From: an uncultured Mailhella sp.
GTDB taxonomy: Bacteria > Desulfobacterota > Desulfovibrionia > Desulfovibrionales > Desulfovibrionaceae
NCBI RefSeq assembly: GCF_963931295.1
Contig: NZ_OZ007001.1
Coordinates: 496,001-560,000, forward strand
Length of the DNA stretch: 64,000 bases
Direction of reading: 5' to 3'
The notes beneath the pieces are model-generated. The model had not been told where the DNA came from. It made no database searches and saw nothing but the letters and a program-made list of their open reading frames with translations. The position numbers were made by a program, and so were the translations under genes. This document shows, piece by piece, positions 44,801 through 52,756 of the stretch (positions are counted from its first letter, which is position 1; every line of letters starts with the position of its first letter).

Positions 44801-45793
44801 CTAGGAAAGCACGGCTTCGGTGGAAAGGATGGCGTCGCACTGGCGGATGGGGCGGCCGTGCAGATTGGGCACGGCCTTGCTGGCGAAGTATTCGCCATAG
44901 ACCAGATGCACATTGCCCGCGTCGGTGGCCTGAAGTTCCAGAGCCATGAGCACATCCTGATTGCAGTACCAGACGGCGCGATCGCGCAGGTGCGGAGGCA
45001 TCATGTTCTTGGCCCTGATGGTCAGGGCCTGAAGATCGATGAAGCCGGATTCCCCCTTGCGAAGCGAGAGCTTTGTGGAGTCCAGATTGCAGATGCGCAC
45101 CACGGCGCGCCAGTCGCGCAGGGCAAGACCGCACTTCCAGGTGTAGAGATCGCCCACGCACTGGAACTTCTTGCCGTCTTCGTCGAAGGTCATGTACTTG
45201 CCGAGATCCTCATTCTTGAGTCCGCCCGTGCTGCCCTTGGGGTAAATGCCGTGCACGGAGCTGCTGCCCCAGCTGATGAGGTACATGGAGGTCTCCTTGC
45301 CTTCGGAACTGCCTCCGGCGTCGATCACGTTGGGACTCGTTTTGCTGGGATAGCGCATGGCAAGTCCGTTGAACTCGTCGGGCGTCTTGTTGTGGTTGCC
45401 GTAAAAGAGCGTGCCGGCCACCTTCTGACGCATGGCCTCGGCAAAGGCCTTGCCCTCGGAAAGACGAAAGGCCTTTGCCTTGTCGCCGTAGAGCTCGATT
45501 TCGGCCACGTCCAGCTCCATGCGGGCTTCCAGCATGCCGCACTCTTCCTTCACCTGGCTCCACTCGCTCTTGCTGGGCGGCGTGCCGTGGTAGAGCCTGC
45601 GCCAGTACACGGCGGGAAGGCCCGTGCGGATGCGCGTCAGATGGCCGTCGGTCTGATTCGATTCCATCCACTGGACATCGCTCAGTATGTCGTTGGTCTG
45701 GTTCATGAGTTCGATGATGTCGCCCGCAGGCTGGCCTTTGTAGAAGTCTTCCAGCTCGGCCAGCGTGGCGACAAGTCCCTTTTCATACGCCAT
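44801..45793 (-). CDS. Major capsid protein (BPP-1/gp7-like)
   Basis: 330 residues (AAGGAGACG upstream of the ATG). The opening (VATLAELEDFYKGQPAG, then IIELMNQTNDILSDVQW), the central LFYGNHNKTPDEFNGLAMRY and the C-terminal HGRPIRQCDAIL follow the HK97-fold capsid proteins of BPP-1-like podoviruses as I know them. It lies between scaffold and cement genes, the expected order. Confidence 0.82.
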   Translation of the reverse strand: MAYEKGLVATLAELEDFYKGQPAGDIIELMNQTNDILSDVQWMESNQTDGHLTRIRTGLPAVYWRRLYHGTPPSKSEWSQVKEECGMLEARMELDVAEIELYGDKAKAFRLSEGKAFAEAMRQKVAGTLFYGNHNKTPDEFNGLAMRYPSKTSPNVIDAGGSSEGKETSMYLISWGSSSVHGIYPKGSTGGLKNEDLGKYMTFDEDGKKFQCVGDLYTWKCGLALRDWRAVVRICNLDSTKLSLRKGESGFIDLQALTIRAKNMMPPHLRDRAVWYCNQDVLMALELQATDAGNVHLVYGEYFASKAVPNLHGRPIRQCDAILSTEAVLS

Positions 45794-45820
45794 GACAACG
45801 TCTCCTTGTCGGGGTTATGG

Positions 45821-46453
45821 TTATACCTTCATGTCCGGGTACATGCGCTCTTCCAGAGGGATATCCCGGCTTTTTCCTGTGCCGCTTCGGCCGATGAACT
45901 CATGCTCCTTCATGGCTCTGCCCACGCGGGCCATGGCGCGGATGATCATGGGATTGTGCTGGTATCTGGTCTCCCGCAGAAAGGCCCGGAGCTCTCCGTC
46001 GGGGTCAACAAGACCGAATCCCCGCACGGCGTCGGCTCTGGTCGCCTTCCAGTTCGCGCCCCCGAATTCCTTGTCCGCCTGTATCTCCCTGTGCCATCCG
46101 TCGAGCACCTGCGCTTCCTGCTGCCCCCGCCAGGCCACGTCGTCGGCATACTGCTTCTTGTGCCAGTCGAGCACGGCCTGCGCCTGCTTCTTCGAGAGTC
46201 CGGCCTTGAAGCACGTTTCGGAAAAGGAGCGGAGATTTTCCTCCGGCATGGGGAAGTCCTCCGCCGCCTCAAGCACATACTGCTCAGGCGCGGCGTCTTC
46301 GGACTTTTGCTTGGCCTGTCCTTCTCCATCAGCCTTGGGCTCAGCAGCCGGTTCATCAGCGATTCCTCCGGCATCTTCCGGCGTCTGCGCTTCCGCCTGC
46401 ACGCCCTCTTCGGTGATCACTTCGTCGGCAATGCCGCCGTCTCTGTCGTCCAT
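45821..46453 (-). CDS. Capsid scaffolding-like protein
   Basis: 210 residues from the ATG at 46453 (AAGGAG upstream). The N-terminal 90 residues are acidic and low-complexity (Glu, Asp, Ala, Gly), and the C-terminal half is helical with KKQAQAVLDWHKKQYADD and FLRETRYQHNPMIIRAMARVG. An acidic start plus helical, basic end, just upstream of the capsid gene, is typical of scaffolding proteins. Confidence 0.7.
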   Translation of the reverse strand: MDDRDGGIADEVITEEGVQAEAQTPEDAGGIADEPAAEPKADGEGQAKQKSEDAAPEQYVLEAAEDFPMPEENLRSFSETCFKAGLSKKQAQAVLDWHKKQYADDVAWRGQQEAQVLDGWHREIQADKEFGGANWKATRADAVRGFGLVDPDGELRAFLRETRYQHNPMIIRAMARVGRAMKEHEFIGRSGTGKSRDIPLEERMYPDMKV

Positions 46454-46458
46454 GGTGA

Positions 46459-46743
46459 TTACTCCTTGTTTTCCAGAAGCATAGCAGCGCAGCCCGCTGC
46501 GGCACACACTTCAAGAATCTGCAGGCCGAAAGAACGCCTTCCCGCACTCCACACGGCAAGACGCTCATCCCGCGGATACGCCTGCTCAAACACGCCGCAT
46601 TCGGCCATGATCCAGCGCAGAAAGAACTTTCCGTCGTTCGTTTTTGCAAGGTCGCGCACCACGCCGGAGAGTTTGACGAGTCTTTCCCTGCGCTTTTCAT
46701 CTCTGTCGCTCTGCTCAGGTACATTGATCCAGTCGTCATTCAT
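46459..46743 (-). CDS. Bbp19-like small phage protein
   Basis: 94 residues: VVRDLAKTNDGKFFLRWIMA followed by ECGVFEQAY and GRRSFGLQILEV, a pattern I recall from Bbp19 of phage BPP-1 and its relatives, always between portal and scaffold. Role unknown. It starts 2 bases after the portal stop. Confidence 0.7.
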   Translation of the reverse strand: MNDDWINVPEQSDRDEKRRERLVKLSGVVRDLAKTNDGKFFLRWIMAECGVFEQAYPRDERLAVWSAGRRSFGLQILEVCAAAGCAAMLLENKE

Positions 46744-46745
46744 GA

Positions 46746-48461
46746 TTACAGACTCCCCAGACCGCCGAGTATGGAGCTCATGAGCGTCTGCCCGTCGGCC
46801 CCCGTCGGCGTCTGTCCGAGGTTTTTGGCCGCTGCCGTCACGTCCACGGCCTGCCGTGCCTGCATCACGGCTTCCTGCTGCTGTGCCGCCTGCGCCTCAC
46901 GCCGGGCGCGCTGCGCCCTCACTGCCGCCGTCTTCACGTCGTCGCGCATGCAGCTTTCCGGCATGCCTATCCTGTCGAGATACGTCTTGCCCATGGCGTC
47001 GAAGTCGAGCACGTCCAGAACGTCCGGCTGCACCTGGGCCGCCTGCACCATGAAGGCAAGCCCCTGATCTATGGCGCTCGTGGCCGTCATGCGCTGTGCC
47101 TGCGCAAGAACGCTCTCAAACGACACGTCGAGCTCGGCCAGTTCCACGCCTTCGGGGGCAGGAGGCAGAGCGCCCCAGTCGCGCATGAGCTGATAGGTGC
47201 GCAGAATGAGCGGCTCAAGAAGCTCCTTGATGAGCCGCTCCACCACAGGACCGATGAGAGACAGCTTTTCCTGCTGCCTGGCCTGAATTTCCGTGGCCGT
47301 GATCTGCCGCCTGTCGTCGTCGATGAGCATGCGGAAAAGATCGGTGTACAATCCGTCCTTCACGATCTGTTCCACGTCCCTGATGCCCTGCATGGTGAAG
47401 TTCAGGGCCTGCGGCTCCGGCTGATGAATGGGCGTGACGGGCGAGCCGGACTGCGCCATGGTGGCCATGTCCACAAAGTTCAGGGCGTCCGGGTCAAGGC
47501 TCACCCCGTATTTCACCACGCTGGAGTCCACCACCATGGGCGGCGCGGCTATCTTGTGCTGCATTCTGCGCAGCGTCGCCGTCATGGCCTGAAGCATGCG
47601 GCAGTCGGGCGTCACGTCCATGGCCGGACTTCTGCCGTACACGTCGCCTCCGGAAGCGTCCCAGCGCGGGGCAAAGGCGGGAAACATGTCGTACCCGCCC
47701 TCGTCGAGCACCGTCGCCCTGCCGGACTGCGAACCGTCATTCATGAAGTACACGCTGGCATACGGCTTGCCTTCTTTTCCGAGACGCACGGAAGGGTCGA
47801 AATCCTTCCGCGGGAACACCGCATGGATGACGTTCCAGCGCGTCGAGCTGCTCTGCCCCGGCTGCGCCGCGCTCTTCACGGCCGCGGGGATGTTGTCGCC
47901 GTCGCCCCACCTGTCCACGATCTGCCGCGCCGTCATGAAAAGGCGGCGATAGAAGGTATCCACCTCGCCGCGGCCGTTGATGTCGAGCACGTACTCTCCG
48001 GCACGCACGAGGTCGAAGTGAACGCCGTCCTCATCGGCCGTTTCCACCAGAAGCGCCGTGCCGAAGGTGCCGAGGTCGGCATACAGACCATGCAGGACGT
48101 TGTAGCAGTTGCTGCGGTAGAGCACCTGACGCATGGCCTCGGTTGCCTCGTCGAGCCATGCCCCCATGCCGGGAACATGCGCCTGATCGGTTCCGGCAAG
48201 AGTCAGCCGAAACCACGGCCGCACAGGGCTGGTCATGCCGCCCTGCATTCCCGCGGCAAGCGTGCGCATGGCGAGCACGCCCGCGGAGTTCACCAGCCTG
48301 CCGTTGAGCTTCGGCTTTTTGTAGTCGGTCTCGTCCGTATCCGATCTCCACCTCGTGGGCAGAAAAAGCTCCGCAAGAGACGACCATGCCGTATCCCAGC
48401 CGCTACGCTCCGTCTTCAGCTCCTCGTACCGGCGCTGCAATTTTCCTACGTCCACAGGCAT
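46746..48461 (-). CDS. Portal (head-tail connector) protein
   Basis: 571 residues. The N-terminus (RRYEELKTERSGWDTAWSSL, then ELFLPTR) and GMQGGMTSPVRPWFRL mark the T7/BPP-1-type head-to-tail connecting family (PF12236). The protein forms the dodecameric DNA channel at one capsid vertex. The helical C-terminus is Gln/Ala-rich (EAQAAQQQEAVMQARQA). It comes after terminase and before scaffold, as in related phages. Confidence 0.9.
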   Translation of the reverse strand: MPVDVGKLQRRYEELKTERSGWDTAWSSLAELFLPTRWRSDTDETDYKKPKLNGRLVNSAGVLAMRTLAAGMQGGMTSPVRPWFRLTLAGTDQAHVPGMGAWLDEATEAMRQVLYRSNCYNVLHGLYADLGTFGTALLVETADEDGVHFDLVRAGEYVLDINGRGEVDTFYRRLFMTARQIVDRWGDGDNIPAAVKSAAQPGQSSSTRWNVIHAVFPRKDFDPSVRLGKEGKPYASVYFMNDGSQSGRATVLDEGGYDMFPAFAPRWDASGGDVYGRSPAMDVTPDCRMLQAMTATLRRMQHKIAAPPMVVDSSVVKYGVSLDPDALNFVDMATMAQSGSPVTPIHQPEPQALNFTMQGIRDVEQIVKDGLYTDLFRMLIDDDRRQITATEIQARQQEKLSLIGPVVERLIKELLEPLILRTYQLMRDWGALPPAPEGVELAELDVSFESVLAQAQRMTATSAIDQGLAFMVQAAQVQPDVLDVLDFDAMGKTYLDRIGMPESCMRDDVKTAAVRAQRARREAQAAQQQEAVMQARQAVDVTAAAKNLGQTPTGADGQTLMSSILGGLGSL

Positions 48462-48465
48462 GGTC

Positions 48466-48687
48466 CTACCCGCCGAGCGTGGTGTTGCCGAACGCCGTTC
48501 CGCTCAGACCGCCGGAGCCGGTTCTGTTCGTCATGATGGAAGCCGTGAGTCCGCGGTTTTTCCGGGCCTTTTCCTTCTGCGCCTGCGCCGCGGCCGTGGC
48601 TCCTGCCGAAAGGCTTTTCGTCGCCTGCTTTTCCGGCACTTCTTCCACCTCGGGCATGGAGGCTCCGCCTCCGAAAAGTCCGCCCAT
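48466..48687 (-). CDS. Small hypothetical phage protein
   Basis: 73 residues from the ATG at 48687 (GAGGTG upstream), beginning MGGLFGGG, with an Ala/Gln/Lys-rich middle and a glycine-rich end (GSGGLSGTAFGNTTLGG). No family recognised. It sits between the GNAT-like and portal genes with 1-4 base gaps, so it is certainly part of the operon. Confidence 0.65.
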   Translation of the reverse strand: MGGLFGGGASMPEVEEVPEKQATKSLSAGATAAAQAQKEKARKNRGLTASIMTNRTGSGGLSGTAFGNTTLGG

Positions 48688-48688
48688 G

Positions 48689-49189
48689 TCACACCTCACT
48701 TGCGATTACAGATTCCCGGGTCGCCAGAAGCAGCGCCCCCTCCACAAAACATCCTTTCTTCCCATACCAGCACATTCCAGGGATGCGGCACACCTCGCGA
48801 AAGCCCACGCGCGGAGCCATGCGAAGCACATGCCTGTTCTGCACGGGCACGCGGCCTATCATGGACACGCAGTCGAGATGCTCGAAAGCCCACAGGCAGG
48901 CCGCCCGGCACATCGCTTCCGCCGCATGAAAAAAGCCGCGAAACGCCACCGTGCCCACTTCCGCGCACTGCGTCACGCCGCAGAATGGGCGCACGGTAAA
49001 AACGCCGCCCATCTCGCCGTCCACAAAAACGCCGAGAAGAAGCGTGGCCCCGGCCTGAAGCTCCCGCCACTTGTCGAGCGGGATTTCCTGAAATTCCGGG
49101 TACATCGCCCAGAGTATGCGCTCACTCCTCAGCCGCTCGTACACGGCGTCGAGCTCGTCGTCACAAAGCACCCTGCACGTTATTTCCAT
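48689..49189 (-). CDS. GNAT-like acyltransferase of the phage cassette
   Basis: 166 residues from the ATG at 49189 (GGAGTGGTGAC upstream; the longer frame runs into terminase). A GNAT-like core is suggested by LLLGVFVDGEMGGVFTVRPF, GTVAFRGFFHAAEAMCRAAC and NRHVLRMAPRVGFREV. Such proteins occur between terminase and portal in related podoviruses; the substrate is unknown. Confidence in the fold is moderate because the acetyl-CoA loop is not clear. Confidence 0.6.
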   Translation of the reverse strand: MEITCRVLCDDELDAVYERLRSERILWAMYPEFQEIPLDKWRELQAGATLLLGVFVDGEMGGVFTVRPFCGVTQCAEVGTVAFRGFFHAAEAMCRAACLWAFEHLDCVSMIGRVPVQNRHVLRMAPRVGFREVCRIPGMCWYGKKGCFVEGALLLATRESVIASEV

Positions 49190-49190
49190 G

Positions 49191-50450
49191 TCACCACTCC
49201 AGAGGATTCCAGTTGCTTTTTGCGCGCATGGGAGAAGCGCCCTTCTCTTCTTCGCGCAGTCCCATGGCCAGATACCGGAAGGCGTCCGCCCCGTGACTCG
49301 TCCAGTCATGCAGAGGCCTTGCGCGGAAGTCCTGCGCCTTCTCGTCCCATTCGCGCTGATACAGCCGCAGGGCTTCCAGCCCCTGCGCGCAGCGCTTCTC
49401 GTCGAACCAGCAGCGCGGCAGCAGCAGACGGACCGCGTTGATGCCGTCGTCCACCTTTGTCATGGGCAGCACCCGCCCGCGTATGCCGAGACGCCGCAGC
49501 GTTTCCAGACGCGTGGTGCCCGTGCCGAGCTCAGAGGCTCCGGCGTCGTGAGGCAGAAGATGCTCAGCGTACACATAGCCCTTCTCCTGAAGAACCCTGA
49601 CATAGTGCTCCAGCCCCACGCCGGAAGCCTGATAATAGTCGATGACGTGCACCTCGCGCCCCACCACCTGCGCAAACCAGATGGCCGTGGAATCGGAAAA
49701 GCCGAGGTCCCACGCCGTGGTGACGGGGCAGCCCGGCTGATACGGCACGGAGCTTATGCGCCCTTCCCTGCCCAGCTGCTCCATGAGTCTGCCGTAGTAC
49801 GCGCCCGCCACCGCCGCGGTGAAGGAACATTCGTATTCCTGCTCATACTCCGCTTCGCTCGTTTCGCGCCTCGCCGTGGCAAGGTCCTCGGCGGAAAGTA
49901 TGCCCGTCTCACTCGCCCGGTACATGAGCGCCGCCCACTCCTCACTGTGCAGCCGCGCGTTTTCCCACACCTTCCAGAGCGCGTTCCTGCCCTTGGGCGT
50001 TCCCAGAAAAAGCGCCCGTCCGTGCGTGGCCAGAATCATGGGAAGCACGATTTCCGACCACATCGAATACGGCATCTGCGCCACCTCATCGAACACCACG
50101 TCGCACAGATTCAGGCCGCGCAGCGAGTCGGGATTCTCCGCGCCGTACAGGCGGATGCGCGCGCCGTTTTTAAAGTCGACGCGCAGTTCCCCCTCGTTCA
50201 CCTTCGCTCCGGCGGCCTGCGCAATTTTCTTGAGGTAGTCCCACGCCACGTCCTTGGCCTGCCGGTACGTGGGCGCAATGTACGCGCCCCGGTACGTCTC
50301 CCCGGCAAGCGTGGCGTTGCGGCAAAGCCGCGATACCGCAAGCACCGTCTTGCCGAAACGGCGGTGACAGACAAGCACCCCGAAACGCCGGGAATCCAGC
50401 GCCTTCAGCGCCTTTTTCTGGAGCGGCCTCAGCTTTATGCGCACCTCCAT
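49191..50450 (-). CDS. Terminase large subunit
   Basis: 419 residues from the ATG at 50450 (a GTG one codon earlier is possible). The ATPase has a Walker A-like VCHRRFGKT near residue 30, Walker B CDVVFDEVAQ and coupling motif FLGTPKGRN. The nuclease domain starts with TAWDLGFSDSTAIWF (first catalytic Asp) and has HDAG and a final SHGADAFRYLA. It pumps and cuts phage DNA during packaging. Its start codon overlaps the small-subunit stop (TGATG). Confidence 0.93.
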   Translation of the reverse strand: MEVRIKLRPLQKKALKALDSRRFGVLVCHRRFGKTVLAVSRLCRNATLAGETYRGAYIAPTYRQAKDVAWDYLKKIAQAAGAKVNEGELRVDFKNGARIRLYGAENPDSLRGLNLCDVVFDEVAQMPYSMWSEIVLPMILATHGRALFLGTPKGRNALWKVWENARLHSEEWAALMYRASETGILSAEDLATARRETSEAEYEQEYECSFTAAVAGAYYGRLMEQLGREGRISSVPYQPGCPVTTAWDLGFSDSTAIWFAQVVGREVHVIDYYQASGVGLEHYVRVLQEKGYVYAEHLLPHDAGASELGTGTTRLETLRRLGIRGRVLPMTKVDDGINAVRLLLPRCWFDEKRCAQGLEALRLYQREWDEKAQDFRARPLHDWTSHGADAFRYLAMGLREEEKGASPMRAKSNWNPLEW

Positions 50451-50836
50451 CACTCGCCCCCGAAGAGAACGACGCGCACATCCTGCTTCACTTCGGCCTG
50501 CACCTTGTCGGTGTACAGGCCCGCGGCCTTGCCCCGGCTGACTTCGGCGGTAATGGCGGCGGAAAGCTGTCCCTTTTCCACGGCGAGGTCGCGCAGCCGC
50601 CTGAGCGCTTCAAGATGCCCTTGAAGCGTCACCTGCGCATTTTGCGCCGCAGCATGCTGAAGTTCCCGAATTCTGACTGCGACCTTGCCCTTGTTTATCA
50701 ACGCCGACGATTTTACCCGTATGGCTGCCGGCTTCATTCTTTCAGCATCATAGGCGCGACAGTAGGCTTCCGCAGCGTTTCCGCACGTTACATACTCAAT
50801 GCAGAACTTTTCCTGCTTTGCCGTCATTTTCTCCAT
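50450..50836 (-). CDS. Terminase small subunit
   Basis: 128 residues from the ATG at 50836 (AAGGTGAC upstream). MTAKQEKFCIEYVTCGNAAE is the typical Terminase_2 helix-turn-helix start, with the C-terminal half helical. It recognises packaging sites on phage DNA and hands them to the large subunit. It begins 1 base after the preceding membrane-protein gene ends. Confidence 0.88.
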   Translation of the reverse strand: MEKMTAKQEKFCIEYVTCGNAAEAYCRAYDAERMKPAAIRVKSSALINKGKVAVRIRELQHAAAQNAQVTLQGHLEALRRLRDLAVEKGQLSAAITAEVSRGKAAGLYTDKVQAEVKQDVRVVLFGGE

Positions 50837-50837
50837 G

Positions 50838-51302
50838 TCACCTTTTCTCCGCCGCACACTCGTCTTCCCGGAACGGGCACTGCGCCGCGTGCCTCTCCCG
50901 CGTTTTCTTGTCCATGGTTCTTCGTATGTCGTTGATGTCGTCGGGATTCATGAGATCCACCACAAAAAGGCCGAGCTTACGCAGAATCCACTGCTTCACC
51001 GTTTCCCCGCCTATCCCGGCCAGAATGACGGCCACGGCCACCTGCATTTCCGGCGTCGCGTCGGGAACGGCAAGCGGCAGAAGAAGAACGCAGCCGACGG
51101 CAAGGGATGTCGTCAGAACGGCGTTGAGTAAAACCGTGGCGGCCTGCTGTGCGCGGGTCCGCTGCTTGTATCCGCGCCTAAGCTGCCTGACGGCGGAAGC
51201 CATGGCCACGCCGCCAGCAAGAAGCACCAGCGGCCAGGTGCCCTTCACCACGCCGATGTATTCCGCCGCATGTTCGGCGCCGTCTCTGCCCAGATCGTTC
51301 AC
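50838..51302 (-). CDS. Holin-like membrane protein
   Basis: 154 residues starting at GTG 51302, which overlaps the TGA of the previous gene. Two to three hydrophobic segments (TWPLVLLAGGVAMASAV, AVLTTSLAVGCVLLLPLAV, VAVAVILAGIGGETV) precede a basic, cysteine-containing tail (KKTRERHAAQCPFREDECA). It may be a second holin, an antiholin or a membrane anchor in the lysis module. The family assignment is unsure. Confidence 0.6.
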   Translation of the reverse strand: MNDLGRDGAEHAAEYIGVVKGTWPLVLLAGGVAMASAVRQLRRGYKQRTRAQQAATVLLNAVLTTSLAVGCVLLLPLAVPDATPEMQVAVAVILAGIGGETVKQWILRKLGLFVVDLMNPDDINDIRRTMDKKTRERHAAQCPFREDECAAEKR

Positions 51303-51691
51303 CGAGTCTTCCTTGTCTTTTCAAAGGTTCTCAGGCCGGAGAGGCCCAGCATGCCCGCCATGAGCTCCCACAGATTGTCGGATATGAGGGAAGGAAACAC
51401 CGGCACGCCCGGGTACCAGCCGGAAAGCCAGACCATGACGGGACGCAGCACGAAATCGGAAAAGATGGCCAGCGCGCACACCCAGCCGATGGCCGGCCGC
51501 CACCCCGCCACAAAGAGCGATTCGTGGGCGGCCTCGGCCTTGTTCACTTCAAGCTGCGCCATGACCTGCGCCTGCGCGTTGTCCGCCTGCTTGAGCAGCA
51601 GTTCCGCCTCGCGCTTTCTGTCCCCGTCGAAGATGTCGAGCGCCGACCCCAGCAGTTCGGCGGCCGCGCCTATCCATCCCACGGCGCTCAT
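51299..51691 (-). CDS. Holin of the three-transmembrane, gene-transfer-release type
   Basis: 130 residues from the ATG at 51691 (AGGAGGGGC upstream). EAAHESLFVAGWRPAIGWV and the end LWELMAGMLGLSGLRTFEK are hallmark stretches of the GTA_holin_3TM family (PF11351), known from phages and from the Rhodobacter gene transfer agent. It makes holes that let the endolysin reach the wall. Its ATG overlaps the endolysin stop (ATGA). Confidence 0.85.
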   Translation of the reverse strand: MSAVGWIGAAAELLGSALDIFDGDRKREAELLLKQADNAQAQVMAQLEVNKAEAAHESLFVAGWRPAIGWVCALAIFSDFVLRPVMVWLSGWYPGVPVFPSLISDNLWELMAGMLGLSGLRTFEKTRKTR

Positions 51692-52155
51692 GCCCCCTCC
51701 TGCCACGCTCCGGACTGCATCTGAGCAGCCAGCTCACAGGCACGACCCTTTACGTCGCTCTTCCACTTCGAATCCAGCATCTCATCGGCTGCGCGGGCGT
51801 AGTTCCCGGCCTCCAGGGCTGTCCACATTCGCTTGAACTTCGCAAGCTTCGTCAGTCCCATGTTGAAACACATATTGAGAAGCACTGCCTGCCGCGGCTC
51901 GGCAAGCCTTCGCCACCAGGGAAAGGCCCCGTCCAGTTCCTGCCCGCAGCTGCGGACGTCGAGCTCCAGCAGCTTCAGGGCTTCCATCCCGCTTATCCTG
52001 TCGCCCTCCTCGCCGACGTTCGGCACGGGATGCTCATCAAGATTGTGCCCGTAACCGATGGTCAGGGCTCCGGCCGGACAGCGGTATGCTTCCAGGCGGA
52101 GCCCCTCGTGCCTCTTGAGCTGTTCAAGAAATCTCGGATGATGTTCGATACGCAT
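51688..52155 (-). CDS. Endolysin, T4-lysozyme-like (GH24)
   Basis: 155 residues. LKRHEGLRLEAYRCPAG contains the catalytic Glu near residue 16, and LTIGYGHNLDEH the glycine/threonine strand of GH24 lysozymes. No signal peptide, so it depends on a holin. It is the first gene of the cassette. Its Shine-Dalgarno GGGAG lies inside a terminator-like hairpin directly before the ATG. Confidence 0.9.
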   Translation of the reverse strand: MRIEHHPRFLEQLKRHEGLRLEAYRCPAGALTIGYGHNLDEHPVPNVGEEGDRISGMEALKLLELDVRSCGQELDGAFPWWRRLAEPRQAVLLNMCFNMGLTKLAKFKRMWTALEAGNYARAADEMLDSKWKSDVKGRACELAAQMQSGAWQEGA

Positions 52156-52184
52156 AAAAAAACGCTCCCTTTTTCAGAGAGCGT
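52156..52184 (-). promoter_or_regulatory. Terminator-like hairpin overlapping the endolysin ribosome site
   Basis: On the minus strand ACGCTC (52179-52184), an 11-base loop, GAGCGT (52162-52167) and a U-run lead straight into the ATG at 52155. The Shine-Dalgarno GGGAG (52165-52169) shares bases with the 3' arm. Folded RNA would both stop transcription and hide the start of the lysis cassette. Confidence 0.65.
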
Positions 52185-52533
52185 AAAAAGAAAAATCCGC
52201 GCGGCACAGCGTGCCTCCGTCGCGGCCGAGTCTTTTCCGGGGCGATTCCGGGCCGGGCGGCCCTGCCGTCATGACCTGCGCCGCCGGCACGCAGAAAGAC
52301 GCATTCCGATGCCCGGCAACCGGGCGTTCCAAAGCCCCAAAGGATTGCACGACGAACTTCCCGCAACTCGCGCCTTCCGGCGGACGCGACGGACGTGACG
52401 ACGCCGACCGGCTCCCCCCCCTCAGAGGGCACGGAATCGACGCGGCACGACGAATCCGGCATGCGTGCAAGGCACAACAAGGAGACGGGAGAAGCGCTGC
52501 CGGGCGCTGCACAGCATGCCCAAAACAGCAGGC
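52185..52533. other. Spacer between tRNA-Lys terminator and endolysin
   Basis: GC-rich, with no gene I can support and no integrase remnant. A frame of 146 codons on the minus strand crosses it but has neither ribosome site nor protein-like composition. Confidence 0.45.
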
Positions 52534-52572
52534 AAAAAAAGAAGGGGTCATGCTTTGCCAGCATAACCCCTT
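52534..52572 (-). terminator. Rho-independent terminator of tRNA-Lys
   Basis: Minus-strand hairpin AAGGGGTTATGC/GCATGACCCCTT (52561-52572 and 52542-52553, one G-T pair) followed by a C and seven U. Confidence 0.93.
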
Positions 52573-52580
52573 GAAATTCA

Positions 52581-52656
52581 TGGTGGGTCGTGCGCGATTC
52601 GAACGCGCGACTCTCTGCTTAAAAGGCAGGTACTCTACCTACTGAGTTAACGACCC
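52581..52656 (-). tRNA. tRNA-Lys (anticodon UUU)
   Basis: 76 bases on the minus strand. Acceptor stem GGGTCGT/ACGACCC, anticodon loop CTTTTAA giving UUU, T-arm CGCGCGTTCGAATCGCGC-like with GTTCGAAT, discriminator A and an encoded CCA. Its 3' end faces the phage cassette. Confidence 0.97.
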
Positions 52657-52756
52657 TTCCGGTCGAAAAGACATAGCGCTATCGAGAGCCGGAGTCAAGA
52701 GAAAAAATATGACGCCGCTCTCCGGAAGCGTCCGAACGCGCTCTCAGCGGCAAACG

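Larger units (their letters stand above)
33311..52580 (-). mobile_element. Podovirus-like morphogenesis and lysis cassette without integrase
   Basis: About 19 kb of uniformly minus-strand, tightly packed genes covering lysis, DNA packaging, head, connector, tail, spikes and internal virion proteins. Gene content and order recall T7/BPP-1-type podoviruses (BPP-1 is the Bordetella podovirus with Bbp-named proteins). All frames are intact and most start within a few bases of the previous stop. Integrase, repressor, excisionase, replication and RNA polymerase genes are absent from the window. The right border is the 3' end of tRNA-Lys, a classic integration site. It may be a decayed prophage that kept one arm, a satellite, or a domesticated particle producer. 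Confidence 0.85.

Noticed and set aside
33311..52155. A diversity-generating retroelement, as in BPP-1
   Set aside because: No reverse transcriptase, Mtd-like variable protein or template/variable repeat pair was seen; the tailspike repeat is a conserved chaperone end.
52124..52564. 146-codon minus-strand frame between endolysin and tRNA-Lys
   Set aside because: Overlaps the tRNA terminator and the endolysin start, has no ribosome site and shows no phage-protein features.
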